Shown here piece by piece: positions 1 through 8,629 of a stretch of 51,136 bases of DNA. Each line of letters begins with the position of its first letter. Position 1 is the first letter of the stretch. Made by a program: the position numbers and the translations under genes. This stretch comes from an uncultured Clostridia bacterium (lineage in GTDB: Bacteria; Bacillota; Clostridia; TANB77; CAG-508). The stretch spans positions 1 through 51,136 of the forward strand of contig CANQJY010000001.1 in the NCBI GenBank assembly GCA_947624365.1, in the 5' to 3' direction. The notes beneath the pieces were generated by a model. The model ran no database searches and was not told the DNA's origin. It saw only the letters and a program-made list of their open reading frames with translations.

Positions 1-7
1 TTTTAAT

Positions 8-334
8 CTAAAAACACAAATTATTCTTATCTTCTATCAATATTTTCATATGTTCAACTGTATGCTCAAAGTCATGACTTTGATTTCCATGTCCACCTTC
101 ATATGGTCTTTTAAATGCAAAACCTACTGAAATACTGCTTCCAAATATGTATCTTTGACTATTCCAACTTTGCATAGTCCTCTTTGTTGTCCATAAAGTA
201 TTTGATTTGCTAGATCCTCTAAATTCTCTTACTTTTAATGTTGCATTTGTATTATATGGCATTGGTTCATTTTCTCCTCTGTAATATGTCTCCATTCGAT
301 CTGTATCATTATTAAATATAATTATTTTTGCCAT
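8..334 (-). CDS. Possible peptidoglycan-related protein, C-terminally truncated
   Basis: This 108-residue ORF starts MAKIIIFNNDTDRMETYY and contains WTTKRTMQSWN and YEGGHGNQSH. From memory, this resembles the N-terminal half of small clostridial proteins annotated as peptidoglycan-binding or peptidase-like. In those proteins a segment like QSQHYAGVSFDV follows the GGHGNQS stretch. Here the sequence instead runs into DFEHTVEHMKIL and stops about 20 residues later. The expected His/Asp-containing C-terminal half is therefore missing or replaced. It is oriented like the sortase remnant and rsmA upstream of it. The family assignment is recall only, and it could be an intact unknown protein. Confidence 0.4.
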   Translation of the reverse strand: MAKIIIFNNDTDRMETYYRGENEPMPYNTNATLKVREFRGSSKSNTLWTTKRTMQSWNSQRYIFGSSISVGFAFKRPYEGGHGNQSHDFEHTVEHMKILIEDKNNLCF

Positions 335-389
335 GCTATCACCTCATACTATTTTTTATATAGTATTCTTTATGAAAAATTTGGTTACA

Positions 390-423
390 AAAAAAAAGCT
401 ACTATGCTTATTTGCTAGTAACT
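390..423 (-). terminator. Rho-independent terminator after sortase remnant
   Basis: On the minus strand AGTTACTA pairs with TAGTAGCT (one G-T wobble) and is followed by a run of T. It lies directly after the stop codon of the sortase C-terminal fragment. Confidence 0.6.
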
Positions 424-424
424 T

Positions 425-1053
425 TTATTTTACTTCTCTTGCTTTCACAATTACCCTTTGTTTACTATCATTTGTACATGTAATCAATGTAACTTCCTTT
501 TTTCCTTTTGTGTTTTGGTCAAGACAGCTAACATCTTCTGGAATAACTGTATATGTTGTATATATCTCATATTCAATTGTCTTTCCATTTAAATCTGTAA
601 TTGTAAACTTATCTCCAATTTGTAATTGTGGAACTTTACTGAAAAATTTTGTATTTCTATAATTATGTCCTACAACACAAAAATTTCCTATTTTATTGTA
701 TAATATGTATATCCTCCAGATGTCACATATTTATCTTTTTGTACTTGAACAGGTTTATCATTTTCTTGATTATTTATTGCTTCAATATCTAAATTTTCTT
801 GTGCATTATTTAGAGCAATAACTAAAATATCACTTTGTGCTTGTTTCTTTTCTTCTAATGATGTATTAATATCACTTAACATTTGTTGTGATACTTGTTC
901 ACTCTTGTTTCTGTCATATTCTGCATAAATACATACAGATGCAAGTGTTATCAGAACGAAAACTGACAAAATAAAATCAAATTTATATATTTTCTTTTTT
1001 CTTTTTAATTCAGGTGTTACATATAGTTTTTGGTTTATTAAAATCTGATTCAT
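425..1053 (-). pseudogene. Sortase with internal deletion and frame break
   Basis: The N-terminal piece (1053 to 688) is a 121-residue ORF beginning MNQILINQKLYVTPEL. It has a membrane anchor (FILSVFVLITLASVCIYA) and ends GGYTYYTIK-stop. Immediately after it, in another frame (688 to 425), come 87 residues with the sortase hallmarks: GNFCVVGHNYRNTKFF (catalytic His in GHNYR), a beta-strand region with IGDKFTITDLNGK, and TLITCT (catalytic Cys). The segment that normally links the YYTIG strand to this part, about 40 residues containing the I-P-K-I-N strand, is absent. The gene looks inactivated by a short deletion that also shifts frame. An assembly gap is the alternative. Confidence 0.8.
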
Positions 1054-1120
1054 ATATTTCTCCTTATTTTTTTTATCTATTCTATTATAACACATTATAT
1101 TCATTTTGAAAAGATGTTTA

Positions 1121-1975
1121 TTACAGTTTTTCTGTGATTTTCGCAAATTGCTCTAATGTTAATTCTTCTGCTCTCACATTTTCTTTTAATCCTAATTGTT
1201 TTAATATTTGTATTCCTTGTTCTTTATTTTGAAATATATGAGTATTTGTTAATGCATTTAATAATGTTTTCCTTCTTTGTGTGAATGCATTTTTTATTAT
1301 ATTAAACATTGCCTTTTCATCTTTTATTTTTACCTTTGGCTGTTTTCTTATATTAAATTGAATTACCATTGATGTTACTTCTGGTTCTGGAATAAATGAT
1401 TCTTTTTCCACTTCTATAATTTGTGTTGCTTCTGCATAATAGAAAACACTATAAGTGATTGCTCCTGTGTTTTTTTCTCCAGGAATTGCAGTTAATCTAT
1501 CTGCTACTTCTTTTTGTACCATGACTGTTATAGTTTCTAAATCTAATCTTTCCTCTAATAATTTCATAATAATGGGTGTTGTAATATAATAAGGAAGATT
1601 TGCTACGATTTTGACTTTTTCTATTTTAGCTTGTTCTTTTTCCCTTTTTATTAATGTTTGTAAATCTACCTTTAATACATCTTGATGTATTATTTCAAAA
1701 TTACTATATAATTTAAATCTATCTTTTAAAATAGTTATCATTTTTGCATCTAATTCAATACATATTACTTTTCCTGCTTTTTCCAATAATTGTTTTGTTA
1801 AAGTTCCTAATCCTGGCCCAATTTCAATGACTAAATCTGTTTTTTGAATATTGCTACTTTCTATTATTTTTTCTATAGTTTTTTCATTAACTAAAAAGTT
1901 TTGACCTAGATTTCTATTTGCTTTAATATGATATTTATTCATAATAAATTTTGTTTCTTGCAGGATTGCTTCCAT
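1121..1975 (-). CDS. rsmA: 16S rRNA adenine(1518/1519)-N6-dimethyltransferase RsmA/KsgA
   Basis: This 284-residue protein uses S-adenosylmethionine to dimethylate two adjacent adenines in the 3' hairpin of 16S rRNA during 30S maturation. The N-terminus has the family signature NLGQNFLV (about residues 22-29). Motif I is IEIGPGLGTLT (about 50-60), and the catalytic motif IV NLPYYITTP is near residue 125. FTQRRKTLLNAL lies in the C-terminal helical domain. The length is normal and the start follows a GAAGGA box. It sits in a minus-strand series with yraN, dprA and comM, and the sortase remnant follows downstream. Confidence 0.95.
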   Translation of the reverse strand: MEAILQETKFIMNKYHIKANRNLGQNFLVNEKTIEKIIESSNIQKTDLVIEIGPGLGTLTKQLLEKAGKVICIELDAKMITILKDRFKLYSNFEIIHQDVLKVDLQTLIKREKEQAKIEKVKIVANLPYYITTPIIMKLLEERLDLETITVMVQKEVADRLTAIPGEKNTGAITYSVFYYAEATQIIEVEKESFIPEPEVTSMVIQFNIRKQPKVKIKDEKAMFNIIKNAFTQRRKTLLNALTNTHIFQNKEQGIQILKQLGLKENVRAEELTLEQFAKITEKL

Positions 1976-2033
1976 TTATCTTCATTCCTTCTTTCCTTAT
2001 TTATTATATCATGGATATTTTTTTATGGCAATC

Positions 2034-2393
2034 CTAAATAATCTGTTTTATATGATGAAATCGTACATTATCATTTCTAATTAGGACTTCAATCACATCA
2101 AATCTGATACTCATATTTTCTATATTTGTTTTATATAAAAAATATTTTGCAGTGTTGTATATATGCTTTTGCTTTAAGAAATTAACTGCATCTGCTGGAT
2201 TTCCAAATTTCGCATTTGTTCTAGTTTTCACTTCAATAAAAATAATTTCATTATTCTCTTTCGCAATAATATCTATTTCTCCTTGTTTACAATAAAAATT
2301 TCTTTTGATGATACTATATCCTTTTTGTTCTAAATATTTACAAGTTAATTCTTCTCCTATTTTTCCTATTCTTTTTTTTAAATATAATTGCAT
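2034..2393 (-). CDS. yraN: UPF0102/YraN family endonuclease-like protein
   Basis: This 119-residue protein matches the YraN family, small proteins with a Holliday-junction-resolvase-type PD-(D/E)XK fold. The visible core is G-x-x-GEELTCKYLEQKGY, then RNFYCKQGEIDIIA and IIFIEVKTRT, giving the E...GEIDII...EVK signature (about residues 13-58). The biochemical role is not settled. Its place directly after the dprA/comM reading frames is typical of Bacillota, where yraN clusters with rnhB, comM and dprA. Length is normal and no defect is visible. Confidence 0.9.
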   Translation of the reverse strand: MQLYLKKRIGKIGEELTCKYLEQKGYSIIKRNFYCKQGEIDIIAKENNEIIFIEVKTRTNAKFGNPADAVNFLKQKHIYNTAKYFLYKTNIENMSIRFDVIEVLIRNDNVRFHHIKQII

Positions 2394-2405
2394 ATAAATC
2401 TCCTC

Positions 2406-3333
2406 TTAAATTCGTACATAATATCTTCCTGGTAATTCTTGTATATATCCTTCTACAATTAGCATAGTTAATTCATAATTAATTTGATTTACTGCTAATT
2501 TACTTTTTTCAATTAGTGTATCTATATTAATTGGTCTTTCATTTATATATGTATATATCTGATATGGCAATTTTTTATTTTGTTTCTTATCTGTTTTATA
2601 CACCATATTATATTGCCTTTCAATATTTGTTTCGAATAGCATTTTTTTCTCTCTTTGTGTACTTCTATGTGATTTATTTTCTATAATATCTATAATATCT
2701 TGCTCATTTGTTACTAAAAAATTGCCTTGCTTAATTAATAGGTTTGGTGTATAGCTTTTTCCATTATCTAAATTCCCTGGTATACAAAATACAGGCACCC
2801 CTTTTTTATTTGCATGACCTACAGTTATTGTTGTTCCTGTTCTATAATCTCCTTCAATTACTAATACTCCATTTGATATTCCTGCTACGATGCGATTTCT
2901 TGCTACTAATTTTTCTTTATCTGCTTTTATTTCATCTCTATATTCACAAATTGCAAGTCCTCCATTTTCGACGATTTCTTGATATAAGCTTTGATTTACT
3001 TTAGGATAAATTTGTTTAAATCCGCATGGTAAAACAATTATTGTTTTTGCTTTTCCTAACATAGCACCAATATGTGCATAACTATCAATGCCTTTTGCTA
3101 ATCCACTTACAATAGTATATCCTTTTTCGCTTAATTTTTTTGCAAAGTTCAATGCCATTGTTTTTCCATATTCTGTATGTTTTCTACTACCTATAATAGC
3201 TACTTTAGGATTTTGTAGTAATTTTAAATTTCCAATTGCATAAATTATCTCTGGTGGGTCTTTTATTTTCATTAATTCTAAAGGATATTCTTCATTTTTT
3301 ATTTTTATCTCTTTAATTTCTATTTCAAAACAT
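2406..3333 (-). pseudogene. dprA: DNA-processing protein DprA, N-terminally deleted
   Basis: DprA binds incoming single-stranded DNA and loads RecA in natural transformation. The open part (from 3272, 288 residues) carries the Rossmann-like core: VAIIGSRKHTEYG, the TIVSGLAKGIDSYAH nucleotide-binding loop, VARNRIVAGIS and GTTITVGHA, then a C-terminal winged-helix region. The usual N-terminal SAM-like domain of about 65-70 residues is missing. Eighteen bases after the comM stop there is a good AGAAAGG box followed by ATG (3331-3333), but it reads ATG TTT TGA. The frame carrying KNEEYPLELMKIKDPPE is open upstream but has no standard start codon. The simplest reading is a deletion just after the native start. 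Weak internal initiation at 3272 could still make the core. Confidence 0.75.
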
Positions 3334-3351
3334 TCCTTTCTAAAGCATACT

Positions 3352-4867
3352 TTAGTTTCCCATTTTGTATTGAATTGCTTCTGCTACATGTGACATTTCT
3401 ATATTTTCTTTTCCGTCTAAATCGGCTATAGTTCTTGATATTTTTAGAATTCTCGTATATGCTCTTGCACTTAGATTTAGTTTTGAATAAGCTTTTTCCA
3501 TTAGACATTTTCCTTTATTATCTAACTGACAGTATTTTTCTATTAATTGGGGAGTTAAATCACTATTACACATTATATGGTATTTTTCATATCTTTTTTG
3601 TTGTATCTTACGTGCCTTATTAACTCTTTCTTTAATATTTTTTGATTTCTCACCTAAATAACTCTTTTCTAGTTCTTGATATTCAACTGGTTTCACTTGT
3701 ATTTTTATATCAATTCTGTCTAGCAAGGGACCACTGACTTTTGCTAAATAACGATTAATTGCAGTTTTGGTACAAGTACATTTTTTTACACTGCTTCCAT
3801 AATATCCACAAGGACATGGATTCATGCTAGCAATTAGCATAAAATTACATGGATATGTTAATCTTGCACACATTCTGGATATTGTTACTTCTCTATCTTC
3901 TAATGGTACTCTTAATACTTCTAATGTTTCTTTTTTAAATTCTGGTAATTCATCTAAGTATAATACCCCATAATGAGCTAAACTAATCTCTCCTGGTTTT
4001 GGTATGCGACCTCCTCCTGCCATAGATATTGGAGATATTGTATGATGTGGTGTTCTAAAAGGTCTTTGCTTAATTATTCCTGTGTCATTTTTTAATATTC
4101 CTGCTATACTATGAAGCTTTGTAATTTCTAATGCCTCTTCAAAAGTTAAATCTGGTAATATGCTAGGTATTCTTTTTGCTAACATTGTTTTTCCTGACCC
4201 GAGGATTTCCTATTAAAAGGCAATTATGTCCGCCAGCTGTTGCGATTTCTAATGCTCTTTTTACATCTTCTTGTCCTTTTACATCTGCAAAGTCTAAAAT
4301 ATTTTCTTCTAGTTGTTCTATTTTTGATACTATTTTTGTTTTTTTAACTATGCTCTTACCTTCATTTAAATATGTAATCACTTCTTTTAATGTATTAATT
4401 GGTATAATATTTAATCCTTCTACAATACAAGCTTCATTTTCATTTTGTTTTGGCACATATATGGTTTTAATTCCTAATTTTTTTGCTTCTATACACATTG
4501 GTAAAATACCTATTACTTTATTAACTTTGCCATCTAATGCTAATTCTCCTATAAATATTGTATCCATAATTTGTGTTTTATAAATAATACCCAATGCCAT
4601 TAAAATACCTATCGCTATTGGCAAATCATAACTAGTTCCTTCTTTTTTTGTATTTGCTGGAGCTAAATTAATTAAGATTTTTTTACTTGCTAATTTTATA
4701 TTTGAATTTCTAATTGCTGATTTTATTCTTTCTTTTGATTCTTTTACACTTATATCTGGCATCCCTACAATTTCAAAACTTGGAAGTCCATTACTTATAT
4801 CTGTTTGTACTTCCACAATATTTCCACAAAGTCCTATTAGTGAAATTGTTTTTACAATTGATAACAT
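3352..4867 (-). CDS. comM: ComM/YifB-type Mg-chelatase-like AAA ATPase, rejoined by +1 shift at CGG
   Basis: ComM is a hexameric branch-migration helicase that helps integrate transforming DNA. The N-terminal part (4867 onward, 222 residues to the shift) has the YifB signature KTISLIGLCGN, then DISNGLPSFEIVGMPD and a Lon-like S5 fold. The C-terminal part (4200 to 3352) has MLAKRIPSILPDL, the FRTPHHTISPISMAGGG loop, the Walker B-like LYLDELPEF and a cysteine zinc-finger segment near MNPCPCGYYG. The frame breaks inside Walker A at an in-frame CGG codon. Skipping its C gives G-N-P-G-S-G-K-T, a perfect GxxxxGKT. The joined product is 504 residues, normal for the family. It lies divergently from the PBP gene and starts after AAGGAGGT. 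Confidence 0.88.
4199..4201 (-). other. In-frame CGG +1 frameshift site in comM
   Basis: Codon 223 of the 5' frame reads CCT CGG GTC. Dropping the C at 4201 gives GGG TCA GGA AAA, restoring the Walker A lysine. Without the shift, translation ends 12 codons later at 4163. Confidence 0.85.
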
Positions 4868-4931
4868 TTTTACCTCCTTTTTTTATAAAATGATTGCTTT
4901 TTAAAATTGTTTGTTATAAAATATTTTCAAG

Positions 4932-7211
4932 ATGTATAACAAAAGAGTGGTGAAAATATTGAAAAAAAATAACCGAGAGAAAAAAAAGATTATAAAACTC
5001 AATAATGAATTTACCTCACAAAATTTTATTCATGCAAAAAGCTTAAAAACTATACTTATTGTAACTATTATGATTTTTGTATTATTACTTGGCAGGCTTG
5101 CCTTTATTCAATTTGTTGATGGAGCTTATTTAAAGGAAAAAGCTTATTCTCAGCAAACTATAAACCAAATTATTAGCCCAAAACGTGGTAATATATATGA
5201 TTCTACTGGAAAAGTTTTAGCAAAAAGTGTACCTGTAGATACTATAACAATAAATCCATTAAAATTTGAGGGAGATAATGATGCTGAAACTCTTGCCCTA
5301 AAAGAAAAAATAGCAAAAGGCCTTTCTGATATTTTTGAACTTGATTATGATGAAACTTTAGAAAAAGTTAATAGTTCTTCACAGGTAGAAACTATTATTC
5401 GAAAAGTAGATCAAGATAAAGTAGAAAAATTAAAAACATGGATGAAAGAAAATGAAATTAAAGTTGGAATTAATATTGATGAAGATACAAAAAGATATTA
5501 TCCATATGATACAGTTCTTTCTAACGTTTTAGGATTTTGTGGTACAGAAAATAATGGGCTTGTTGGAATTGAATCAACATATAATTCTACATTACAAGGA
5601 ACACCTGGTAAAATTGTTAGTTCAAAAGGAAGTGATCAATCAGAAATTCCAAATGCAGAAGAAACTTATATTTCTCCTGAGAATGGTAGTGATATCACAT
5701 TAACAATTGATTACAATATTCAATCTATAGTTGAACAATATTTAGCACAAGCATGTGATTCTATAAAACCTAAAAATGGTGGAACGTGTATTATTATGAA
5801 CCCAAAAAACGGTAAAATTTTAGCAATGGCTACTTATCCAAATTATAACTTAAATACTCCATCTACTCCTAATCAAAGTTTGGCTGAAACCTATGATAAA
5901 TTATCATCAGAAGAACAAAATAATGCACTTCATACAATGTGGAAAAATAGATGTGTTTCTGATTTATATGAACCTGGTTCTGTCTTTAAATTAATTACTG
6001 CTTCTGTAGCTCTTGAAGAAGGTATTACTACTCCAGATGTAGATAATGATTTTTATTGTAAAGGTTTTGAACAAGTGGCAGATTACAGAATTACTTGTTG
6101 GACTTCACCACATCATTATTTATCACTTCGTGGTGCTCTAGAAAATTCTTGTAATCCTGCATTAATGCAATTAGGAAAAAGAATTGGTACATCTACACTA
6201 TACCGATATTATCGTGCATATGGATTATTTGAGACAACTGGTAGTAATTTATATGGTGAATCTAATTCTTTATTTACAGAAGAGTCTTCTGTTGGAGATG
6301 TTGAACTAGCTACTATGTCTTTTGGTCAAAGATTAAATATTACTCCTCTACAAATGATTACTGCTGTTTCTGCAATTGCAAATGATGGTATATTAATGAA
6401 ACCTACAATTGTTGATAAAATCACTAATACAGATACTGGTGCTGTTACAGAAGTAGAGCCTGTTGCTGTTAGACAAGTTCTTTCAAAAGAAACTGCTAAC
6501 ACAATGAAAGATCTAATGCAATCTGTTGTTGAAAACGGTTCTGGATACCGTGCTGCTGTTTCTGGATATACAGTTGGTGGTAAAACTGGTACTTCTGAGC
6601 CTCCTATTGGAAAAGAATCTGAGGGTTATGTTGCATCATTTTGTGGTATTTCTCCTGTTGAAGATACACAAGTTGTTGCTTTGGTTTGTCTTTATGGAGT
6701 AGCTAAAGGTCAACAAGGTGGTGTAGTTGCAGCCCCTGTTGTTTCTCAGATGTTGACTAAAATCTTGCCATCTTTAAATGTTCCTGCTGATGTTACTGAG
6801 CTTGATAATTCTACAAAATTAACAACATTACCTGATGTAAGGAATAAAACATTTGCAGAAGCTGAAAAAGTATTAAAAGCAGATGGATTTACTGTTAAAT
6901 CTGTTACAACTCAGGATATAAATACAGTTACTGTTTCTGATCAAGTACCAAAACCTGGTGTATCTCTTGCAAAAAATTCTGTAGTTATCCTTTATGATAA
7001 CAGCAATACAACTAGAACTTCTGTTACTGTTCCAAATTTAACTTATAAATCTGCATCACAAGCAATAAATACTTTACATTCTTTAAATTTGAATGCTTCT
7101 ATAGATGGCTCTGGTGTTGTTGTTTCACAAGATCCTCCATTTGATTCTAAAGTGGAGGAAGGAACAATTATTAATATATCTCTGAAAAAGAATTCTAGTG
7201 TTACACATTAA
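4932..7211 (+). CDS. Class B penicillin-binding protein, SpoVD/FtsI type, with two PASTA domains
   Basis: This 759-residue membrane-anchored transpeptidase cross-links peptidoglycan in division or spore cortex synthesis. One transmembrane helix (IVTIMIFVLLLGRLAFIQF) lies near residues 44-62. The PBP dimerisation domain begins at KRGNIYDSTGK. The transpeptidase motifs are present: SxxK in EPGSVFKLITAS (about 350), SCN in ENSCNPALMQ (about 405) and KTG in GGKTGTSEPP (about 550). Two C-terminal PASTA domains start at TLPDVRNKTFAEAEK and VTVPNLTYKSASQ. PASTA tails and the spore-former context favour SpoVD, but division PBPs look alike. The start is uncertain: ATG 4932 lacks a clear ribosome binding site, and a TTG nine codons further on follows AGTGGTG. 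Confidence 0.88.
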   Translation: MYNKRVVKILKKNNREKKKIIKLNNEFTSQNFIHAKSLKTILIVTIMIFVLLLGRLAFIQFVDGAYLKEKAYSQQTINQIISPKRGNIYDSTGKVLAKSVPVDTITINPLKFEGDNDAETLALKEKIAKGLSDIFELDYDETLEKVNSSSQVETIIRKVDQDKVEKLKTWMKENEIKVGINIDEDTKRYYPYDTVLSNVLGFCGTENNGLVGIESTYNSTLQGTPGKIVSSKGSDQSEIPNAEETYISPENGSDITLTIDYNIQSIVEQYLAQACDSIKPKNGGTCIIMNPKNGKILAMATYPNYNLNTPSTPNQSLAETYDKLSSEEQNNALHTMWKNRCVSDLYEPGSVFKLITASVALEEGITTPDVDNDFYCKGFEQVADYRITCWTSPHHYLSLRGALENSCNPALMQLGKRIGTSTLYRYYRAYGLFETTGSNLYGESNSLFTEESSVGDVELATMSFGQRLNITPLQMITAVSAIANDGILMKPTIVDKITNTDTGAVTEVEPVAVRQVLSKETANTMKDLMQSVVENGSGYRAAVSGYTVGGKTGTSEPPIGKESEGYVASFCGISPVEDTQVVALVCLYGVAKGQQGGVVAAPVVSQMLTKILPSLNVPADVTELDNSTKLTTLPDVRNKTFAEAEKVLKADGFTVKSVTTQDINTVTVSDQVPKPGVSLAKNSVVILYDNSNTTRTSVTVPNLTYKSASQAINTLHSLNLNASIDGSGVVVSQDPPFDSKVEEGTIINISLKKNSSVTH

Positions 7212-7221
7212 TTTATCTTTT

Positions 7222-7257
7222 AAAGTGGACTTCGACTATTTGAAGTCCACTTTTCTT
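7222..7257 (+). terminator. Strong terminator, PBP gene / Rpn-like gene
   Basis: AAAGTGGACTTC and GAAGTCCACTTT form a perfect 12-bp stem around an 8-base loop, followed by TTCTTTTC. It sits between convergent genes and can serve both. Confidence 0.85.
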
Positions 7258-7267
7258 TTCTTTCTTT

Positions 7268-7906
7268 TTAAATTTTTTCATGCTCCCAATATGTTTGCAC
7301 CATTTTATCTAATCTTTCTATATATTTATTTTCATCAATAATGTTTTTTAATAATTTTTGATTTTCACCTTGAATATACCCTATCCATTGCTCTGCCTTT
7401 GTTATTTTTTTTTGATCTAATATATTAAATTTGGGTAATTCTATAATGTGTGCCTCTGCTTCTGCTTCTTTAAAGTCAATTGTTCTGAATTTATTTAAAA
7501 TTGCAATTTTATGATATTCAGAGCTTTTATATTGATATGGAAAATCTAAAAAATTAATTGTAATAGTTTTGCTTATTTCTCTTTTATCGCCATAACATAC
7601 TTGATTTGAATGTACATATAGATAATATAATGCAATCTTGGTTTGCAAATGTTTTCCATCTAAAAATTGTATTCCTACATTATATTCTTGGTGTTCAAAA
7701 GTTTTAATTCGTACATCAACAACACCAAATTTTTCTTCTTCTGGTAAATATCTTTGGTTTTTTACTACATACGGATTTACCGATATCCTTTGTATTTTCA
7801 TATCTAAAATACCTTCTATTAGGTCTTTTATAATATCAGCATTTTCCTGTGTGTTTAAGATTTTTCTTAACACATAGTTCCTATTACTGTATAAATATTG
7901 ATTCAT
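7268..7906 (-). CDS. Rpn-family PD-(D/E)XK nuclease/transposase-like protein, active site altered
   Basis: This 212-residue protein resembles the Rpn/PDDEXK_2 family (recombination-promoting nucleases, often annotated as putative transposases). It has the N-terminal DLIEGILDMKIQ segment, VVDVRIKTFEHQEYNVGIQ (residues 62-80), then ALYYLYVHSN and KTITINFLDFPY. In active members the second motif reads E-x-Q; here it is G78-I-Q80, so the catalytic glutamate is replaced by glycine (GGA at 7673-7675). An in-frame ATG six codons upstream (7924) is followed after one codon by TAA, suggesting a damaged native start. Function is probably lost or non-nucleolytic. A strong promoter lies upstream. Confidence 0.75.
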   Translation of the reverse strand: MNQYLYSNRNYVLRKILNTQENADIIKDLIEGILDMKIQRISVNPYVVKNQRYLPEEEKFGVVDVRIKTFEHQEYNVGIQFLDGKHLQTKIALYYLYVHSNQVCYGDKREISKTITINFLDFPYQYKSSEYHKIAILNKFRTIDFKEAEAEAHIIELPKFNILDQKKITKAEQWIGYIQGENQKLLKNIIDENKYIERLDKMVQTYWEHEKI

Positions 7907-8021
7907 TTTTCGACTTTAATCCATTCCTCCTTCCTTTTATATTTTTCTTCTTCAGTTTACTTTGGGTTTGTATCGATATAATTTTTTGAATAAAATAAAA
8001 AGAATTATAATTCTTAAATTT

Positions 8022-8050
8022 AGTATAAACACTTTTTTTCGATTTGTCAA
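8022..8050 (-). promoter_or_regulatory. Sigma-A promoter for the Rpn-like gene
   Basis: On the minus strand a TTGACA -35 (8045-8050) and TATACT -10 (8022-8027) are separated by 17 bases, about 110 bases before the start codon at 7906. The -35 is a perfect consensus match. Confidence 0.75.
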
Positions 8051-8144
8051 TCATTTTTTGTTGATTTTTAGCACTTTTCATCGCATTTTTCGACATTTTT
8101 ATAACTTATCTGTTTCTTTTTTAGATATTAGTTCTATAATCTTA

Positions 8145-8183
8145 TAAAAAATATAGGTAACAATTGTTACCTATATACTTTTT
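8145..8183 (-). terminator. Terminator after pyrF remnant
   Basis: TATAGGTAAC and GTTACCTATA form a 10-bp stem with an AATT loop. T-rich flanks on both sides allow use in either direction. It overlaps the end of the last recognisable pyrF piece. Confidence 0.65.
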
Positions 8184-8629
8184 TGTGTTTCATTAAACTG
8201 GTCTTTCCATCTATCTGACTTATATGCACACATTAAACTTCTTGAGTGGAGCAATTTCTCTAATTTGATTTAATTGTTCTGAATAAGTTGCTCCAACAAC
8301 AGCTGAGATACTACTATATCCATATTTTCCTCTTAAGTCTTCTCCCCATTTTTTTACAAGTTTTGCTACTTCCGCATATATCTCTATGCCATTTTCTGTT
8401 TTTATATCTTGTAATTCACCAGATGATGGATTTGATGTTTTTACAAGAATAAATATTCCTCTCTTTTACTGTCAACTATAACTATCATATCTTTTTGTTT
8501 TGCATACTCACAAGTTTCTTTAAAAGCTTTTAATCCTTCTAAACCATACATTTCGTAAAATGCAATTTGTGGCTTTACTGCTGGTATGATGTCATATACA
8601 TTATCAATTGCATTTTCCATTCTATTCAT
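8171..8629 (-). pseudogene. pyrF: Orotidine-5'-phosphate decarboxylase remnant with several internal deletions
   Basis: PyrF makes UMP from OMP. Recognisable pieces of a type-2 PyrF follow one another in order but with chunks missing. MNRMENAIDN starts at the native-looking ATG overlapping the pyrC stop, then YDIIPAVKPQIAFYEMYG and IVIVDSKR. About 60 residues are absent before GIFILVKTSNPSSGELQD (another frame, from 8459), which continues to KYGYSSISAVVGATYSEQL. A further gap precedes AYKSDRWKDQFN (third frame), which stops at 8171. The N-terminal LDP-type segment (about 35-40 residues) is also gone. At least three deletions with frame changes make this a pseudogene. Confidence 0.8.

Noticed and set aside
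333..662. Plus-strand ORF of 109 codons opposite the sortase remnant
   Set aside because: It is a shadow; the minus strand carries clear sortase motifs.
7884..8096. Minus-strand ORF of 70 codons upstream of the Rpn-like gene
   Set aside because: It overlaps the promoter and the Rpn start in another frame, has AT-driven composition and no recognisable domain.
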